Shown: piece by piece, positions 52,501-57,500 of the stretch
How the letters are laid out: the number at the start of each line of letters is the position of its first letter
How positions within the stretch are numbered: the stretch's first letter is position 1
From: Mesostigma viride
Taxonomy: Eukaryota; Streptophyta; Mesostigmatophyceae; Mesostigmatales; Mesostigmataceae
Assembly (NCBI GenBank): GCA_009746045.1
Contig: RPFO01000221.1
Span: 1-57,500, forward strand
DNA length: 57,500 nucleotides
Direction: 5' to 3'
Made by a program: the position numbers and the translations under genes
Notes under the pieces: generated by a model
Databases searched by the model: none
Told to the model about the DNA's origin: nothing
What the model saw: the letters and a program-made list of their open reading frames with translations, nothing else

Positions 52501-55500
52501 AAGCGATTTCTGGCAAGCAGGAGCACAGCGGTAGTCAACAAGGCCACCTGGGGACCAGCTACACTAGTGTGTTGCTACGGCTATAGTGACCAGCTACACT
52601 AGTGTGTTGCTACGGCTAGTGTGTTGCTATTGCTAGTGTGTTGCTACGGCTAGTGTGTTGCTACGGCTAGTGTGTTGCTAGGGCTAGTGTGTTGCTATTG
52701 CTAGTGTGTTGCTACTGCTAGAGTGTTGCTAGCCGGCCACTTACATCGTTGACGGTCCACCCTTCGCCGTCGATGGACACGCGGATGGGCACTTCGAACG
52801 CGCCAAACTGCTCGAAGTTGGGCGTGTTGCACTTGAGCACTTTGTCGCTGACAAAGACACCCTTGACGATCGCCTCTGTCTTGCCCTGCCCGAACTTGAC
52901 CTCGATCTTGTTGCCATCCCTGGGGAAGGCAAGCCAAGCATGACCGGGCAATCAAACCGACACAAGTTGAAATGGGGACAGCGCACGTTAGAAGCAGCGT
53001 GTGAGCACGCAGGCGAGGAGGGGCTCCAGCTCACACACTGCCAGGAAGAAATTGTATTGCTGAAGAGCTACAAATGCAACGTACACATCAGACATGCTCG
53101 ATCTCCATTCTTCCTGCCAACGGTATTCTCTGTAGCATGAGTCTCTACAGCAGGCATGGCCAGAATCCTAGAGGCGCCTTCTTATTTATCACTGATAAGG
53201 AATTTCAACCAGTTCAACATGCCAGGAGAGAGCAGGTTCCAATGTCGCATTGGACCATGGCAGCGGGGCGGGCAGCAGCACCCACCGGAAGCTGATACCC
53301 GACAGCGTGAGCTCGGTCTCCCCCACCACGGGCCCGATGTGGGGCTCTATCGACATGCACGCGTATGGCGGGCCGATGATGGGAACGACGTTGAGCGCCC
53401 ACGTATCGCCCAGCCAGCAGTTGGCCCAGCCGCCGAACATGATCAGCCGGCACATCTTGGCGTCGTACGCCATAGCCGTGTCCTCTCGCGCGCAGGGCGG
53501 CGTGCCGAGAGTTTGTGGAGAGGACCAGACCAGGCTGCCACAGTCGAGCACGTCGACGTCTCCAAAGTACTCCATGGGCCCCGTCTTGCCACCGTAGCTG
53601 AAGAGCTTCCAGTTGGGCACGCTCTCAATGCACACCGCCGTCTGGTTGCAGATGTCCACCGTGTACGAGGGGGGCATGTTGCCTGGCGTGCGGGGGCGCC
53701 AGTTTGCGAGGGAGGGGCCAGGTGGGATGGGGAGGGATGAAGCCAATCAGCTGCGAGGCCAGGCGTCGCTAAGCATGACACGGGCAGCATGGCATCATCG
53801 CCCACCCGGGGAAGGTGGGTAATATTCACAGGACACACAAAACGCCCTATCCAATCTATCCCTACATTGTATCACTTAATCAGAGGGCGCACCCGCCCAA
53901 CCCCCCCCTTTCCCTCATTGGCCTCCCTTACCTGGCTCCTCATCCCACGTCCACGTCTCCAAGTCCAGCACATGCACGTCCTTGTAGAAGACGACTGTGT
54001 CGCGGCCGCCAAACACCAGCAGCTTGCCGGGGAAGTAGATGGCCGAGTGGTCAAAGCGGGGGCACGGTCCCTTGCCCTTCAGATTGGGCTTGGTCCACGT
54101 GTTGTTGGCAATATCTAGAATATACAGGTCATTGTAGGCCTGCATATTCGCAAACGGTGAAGTGGGCCACGGCATGGAAGGCAACAAACGCATAGGCTTG
54201 GGGATAAACAAAGCAGGATAAAAGTTTCTTTGGCCACATAAGTTGCCTGCTATGGACAGCGCAGCCTAGTAAGGAGAGATAGCACGGTTTATCACGTAAT
54301 GCCCTGTCACAGAGGGGGAAACGGACGGTACTGCAGTATGCAGAGAATTTGGTGAAGGGCCATACGAATGCACAGCTAGGTAATAGAACTATTTAAACTT
54401 GCAGACCAAACACGCATTGGAACGTATGGCATGGATCGTGATGGGCTGGAGTACTTGTGAACAGAAGTACAGGGGAGCATGTCGTAGATCCACCAATAAC
54501 GGACGGACCTGTTCTTCCTGGCTGCTATATCTTGGTCTTGCCCGAGGCATTCCACAAAAATACCGCTCCCGATGTGCTACCGGGCATGCTTGTGTACTGA
54601 CCTTGCCGTTGCCTCCATAACCGCCGAGGATATAGACGTTCGACCCAACCACCGTGGCGCTGTGATGCGCGCGCACGCTGGGCGCGGTGCCCTGCACGTC
54701 TGGCTTCACCCATGTGTTGGTCGCCGTGCTAAGAATATAAACGTCATTGAAGCGCACACGCTGGTCCAGACCACCGAAAATGACGATGTCCTTCTTGTCA
54801 ATCTGGCGGAGGGAGGCAAATGCAGCGGCACCACAGGCAAATGAGAAAAGGTCACATACAAAACATGCTGATTTCATATGTCATTCGGCAAGCTAGCGTA
54901 GGCTACGGCTTCGCAAGGCAACCTGGTGTGTAGGGGCCTACACATTGCTGTGGAGAGTCCATGCTCCGAAGAGCTTTGAATCCTGTTATTACTTTACCCC
55001 TGTAGGAAACATAACATGGCCCACGTGCATGTGGGAGCAGCATCTCGTTTCGAGTGACAACATTACTTGTTGGGAACAAGTTGTGGAGAATGGATAGCTT
55101 CTCCAAGTATGTCTACCAGAGGTCCGCTTATCTCAAACCCGATGTGTTTACAACCGAGCGGTCAGACCAGCCCTTGGACATGCCCAAAAAATGTGTTAAT
55201 GCCTGGCCTTAGTGCCTTAAATGATCTGGTACTGCACCTGCCCTACCCCATTAGAAACAAATGATGTTTACATAAAAAAATGCGCTCCTTCAAATCCAGA
55301 CCGTATCAGTGTAGCTATGCTAGAGGAAACGAACAAGGGTTTATATTTCCTCTCATCCTTGTGCTTGCTTGAGCATATAGCAGCCCGCTCCTTGATGGCC
55401 ATTACATGTAAGGAAGCAATATAGAGATACTGCACTCACCACAGTAGCTGTATGCCGAGACCTTGGACATGGACCTTCTCCACTGGCGTTTGAGCGCACC

Positions 55501-55866
55501 CATTGTGGATTCTCTTGAACAGATAAATCCATCTCATACAGGTCATTGAAGGCCTGCGGTTTGCCTGCAGGGCATGAAAAACAATAGAGGAAACAGATCA
55601 ATAGTATGATTCCAGGACCTGGGACTCAAGCAAACATGAAAGCTCGCCACCGTTACAACGCGACAAAATGTCCGGGATAGTACTCAAGCTGTCCAGCGTT
55701 GCTTTGGGGGGCATTTTCAACGTCCATGCATGCTCGACATACCATCTGCACGGCCACAGCCACCAAATAGGTAAGCCTTCTGGCCAACCACGTTGAGAGA
55801 ATGGCCGGAGCGGGGCGCTGGGGCAGTGCCCCCGCACGTGATTTCCGACCACGTAACGCTCTGCAT
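37526..55866 (-). CDS. ODA11-like DHC: Axonemal outer-arm dynein heavy chain, alpha type (kelch/IPT/filamin head), 4361 aa
   Basis: Thirteen exons (minus): 55866-55743, 55564-55440, 54802-54602, 54139-53932, 53682-53286, 52919-52745, 52045-51812, 51219-50434, 49972-43283, 42716-42003, 41689-41246, 40848-39040, 38704-37526. Every phase fits; the total is 13,086 nt. Residues 1-360 form kelch repeats (FGGCGRADG, FGGLDQRVRFNDV, FGGRDT). An IPT/TIG domain (PPYACMSIEPHIGPV) and filamin-type repeats (YFANTAAR; IRGSPFMVKC) follow, then a second kelch-like block. Tail and linker precede AAA1 (GPAGTGKTETT, about residue 1646; CFDEFNR), AAA2 (GPAGTGRSE, about 1929; LLDGDLDANWIESMNSVMDD), AAA3 (GTSGCGKTQ, about 2266) and AAA4 (GVGGSGKQS, about 2612). 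The stalk and microtubule-binding domain span the exon 9/10 junction (KKPPPGVDDVTAAV). AAA5, AAA6 and the C-terminal domain complete the motor. A kelch head is known for the Chlamydomonas outer-arm alpha chain. The first exon could be preceded by a short one. Confidence 0.93.
52563..52733. repeat. 17-bp tandem repeat (GCTAGTGTGTTGCTACG) in dynein intron 6
   Basis: About ten head-to-tail units with small variants, ending 11 bp from the donor of exon 6 (52744). It could influence splicing, but nothing in the sequence shows that. Confidence 0.88.
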
Positions 55867-57377
55867 TATCATTGTGGTCAGAGGGAGAGAACGTGGGAAC
55901 CATTAGAGGAGAATATTACGAAGCTTGAATGCATAGAAGATGAGGCAGAGGGTTTGATGTAGCTGACAGTCAGATGATATTGAAATTTTAACCTGCGAAT
56001 TAGGCTAGGATCCAACGATTCTCACCATGATTGATGTTCCTACGTCCTAGATTGCCCGCTCGTCAACATACTAAGAAATTGCGAGAGGGATAAAATTTCA
56101 TAAATGGGCATCCTCCGCCATGCTCCCAAAGTCTAGGTAGCAATGCCGTCAAGTTCTCATGTAATCCTAATCATTGCTAGTTTTCCTTAGGTCTGCGGCA
56201 ATGCTGCTTAGATTGCCCGCCATGCCTTGCTCGGGCTAACATCTCTTGTTCCATCATTGTTTAGCCATGTCTTCAACCGTGCACGTCGCCCGGTTGGGGA
56301 TCTAAACTTAGCAGCGCAGCCAGTGCGGTGGGTGCTTGGGCAAACTGAACACCGCACTCTTTTAAACGCGGCAGACGCGGAGCGCATTTACGAACAGGAA
56401 TTCGTCAGCGTTTGCCGCAGCCCGCATTCGGCACTGCAAACTACAAACCAACCTTTTTCCGGGTAAATTGGGTAAATGGTGATTTTTATTAACCAATGGG
56501 AATATCGTTAGGAAAGGGGTACTGTACCACGTATCGACCTGCTGGTTACCCAATGTGGTCAAACTACAAACCAACCTTTCAACCAACCTCCTAACTTTTG
56601 GAACTTTCTACAGTACGAAAATGTACGAACGTACGAGCGGTAGCTTTTAGCGACCAGTGTGCGGCGTGGGCAACAACAACAACAACAAGAACAACAACGA
56701 GGACATGTCAGGCCCCGCGCCGCGCCGCCCGGACTTACACGTCTGCACACTGGGCAGTGGAAACTGGAAACGGGGTGGCTGGCTGGCTGCCTGCTGTTGT
56801 TACTGTTCAGGTTTACTGTACAGTTACTGTACAGTACTGGTATCTAAACATATGAAAAACCTAATCAAATTCTTTGTTGTTGTTTGTTGTGTCCCACGCC
56901 GCAGTCAGCAGCTGGCTGCCTGCTGGGCCACCCCGCCCACGCGCCAAAGGTCCCAATCCGCAACCGCCGAACTTTGCTGGACAATTGCTTGGCTGGTTTG
57001 ATGGCTGTAAGCTGTTGCAACTTGCAAGTATCATGAACTTATTGAACGGCAGTCGGCACGACGTTGACCAATTAGTTAGTTATCAACTGACGACAGCACA
57101 TTATGTATTAGGTAATTCCAGCTGACAGACGGAGAGAGACAATATATACGTTGAAAATGGCTACAAGCTTCACGCGAGCAGCATAGGATTCGGCATTTTT
57201 CAGTTGCTTATCGGCATGGGATATGAGATTTGATATCAACTGCATTTTACCCAAGCACCAGTTGTGCAAGTTTCAGTACGAAAAGCGTGCCAATCGTTCG
57301 TTTTATTTGTTCTCCCTTATGTGACACCCTTCAACAGCTTATGTGACACACTTCAACAGCAAAGTTTGGATGGCAAG
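55867..57377. promoter_or_regulatory. Divergent intergenic region between the dynein and ankyrin genes
   Basis: About 1.5 kb upstream of both genes, so it should contain both promoters. No TATA-type element stands out. It includes a 20-bp direct repeat (CAAACTACAAACCAACCTTT at 56437-56456 and 56560-56579) and an inverted-end unit at 56661-56902. A TACTGTACAGT-type palindrome cluster lies at 56811-56840. The rest shows nothing I can name. Confidence 0.45.
56661..56902. repeat. Possible MITE with GCGGCGTGGG ends next to (CAA)n
   Basis: The left end GCGGCGTGGG is followed by (CAA)n. The right end is its inverse, (TTG)n-like sequence then CCCACGCCGC at 56893-56902. The interior of about 200 bp is non-coding. 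The end signature matches 21934-21956 and 22577-22608. Confidence 0.45.
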
Positions 57378-57500
57378 ATGGACGTCCTTGCCAGCAGCCT
57401 ATCTAGTGCGAACAAAAAGCTTGCAAAAGCCTGCGAGTCTGGGGATTACGCCAAGGCGCATAAACTGTTGAAGAAAAAGGGGGCAGACGTCAACTACGCC
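57378..57500 (+). CDS. Ankyrin-repeat protein, N-terminal 41 codons (continues past the window)
   Basis: ATG at 57378 (MDVLASSLSSANKKLA) opens a frame that stays open to the window end. It reads ACESGDYAKAHKLLKKKGADVNYA, a textbook first ankyrin repeat (helix pair, then GADVNYA before the beta-turn). An alternative ATG at 57370 is also open but has no ankyrin pattern. The partner and function are unknown. It is divergently oriented to the dynein gene. Confidence 0.8.
   Translation, partial: MDVLASSLSSANKKLAKACESGDYAKAHKLLKKKGADVNYA

Overview
The window is nuclear DNA from a flagellated eukaryote, most likely a green alga. Coding exons are GC-rich, introns follow GT-AG, and splice phases agree between exons. 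It holds an outer-arm dynein heavy chain of the kelch/IPT/filamin-headed type known from Chlamydomonas. It also holds L1-like and RTE-like LINE elements and a Copia-superfamily retrotransposon. I cannot name the species.

Layout. (1) 1-5941, minus strand: the 5' part of an ASNSD1-like gene (class-II glutamine amidotransferase fused to asparagine-synthetase-like domain). Its introns are packed with minisatellites, and its C-terminal half lies beyond the left edge. (2) 6467-21919, minus strand: a complete ~7.0 kb L1-like LINE with a 14-bp target-site duplication. (3) 11162-19640, plus strand: an 8.48 kb Copia-type element inserted into the last part of the LINE ORF1. It has identical 455-bp LTRs and a 5-bp target duplication. 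(4) 21934-23661: repeat-rich intergenic DNA with perfect inverted repeats. (5) 23662-31190, plus strand: a seven-exon gene for a 717-residue metallo-beta-lactamase-fold / receiver-like / GAF protein of bacterial type. (6) 30990-31625, minus strand: a possible small gene overlapping its 3' end. (7) 31711-36974: a graveyard of RTE-like LINE fragments in both orientations, with a 65-bp dispersed repeat. (8) 37526-55866, minus strand: a thirteen-exon, 4361-residue outer-arm dynein alpha-type heavy chain. (9) 57378-end, plus strand: the first 41 codons of an ankyrin-repeat protein, divergent from the dynein gene.

How the parts relate. The host genes are unrelated in function: amide or amino-acid metabolism, a signalling-type hydrolase, and flagellar motility. 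The mobile layer can be dated by nesting. The LINE landed about 0.5 kb upstream of the ASNSD1-like start codon, in a GTT-repeat tract. The Copia element then jumped into the LINE recently enough that its two LTRs show no visible difference. The most unusual observations are the non-canonical Copia LTR ends (AGTT...AACT), its integrase-before-protease order, the intron-bearing bacterial-type MBL/REC/GAF fusion, and recurrent short insertions (often 4 nt, often containing TCAGT, CATG or TTAA) separating otherwise similar RTE copies.

All exon models were built by hand from splice consensus and reading-frame phase. No database search or transcript support was available.
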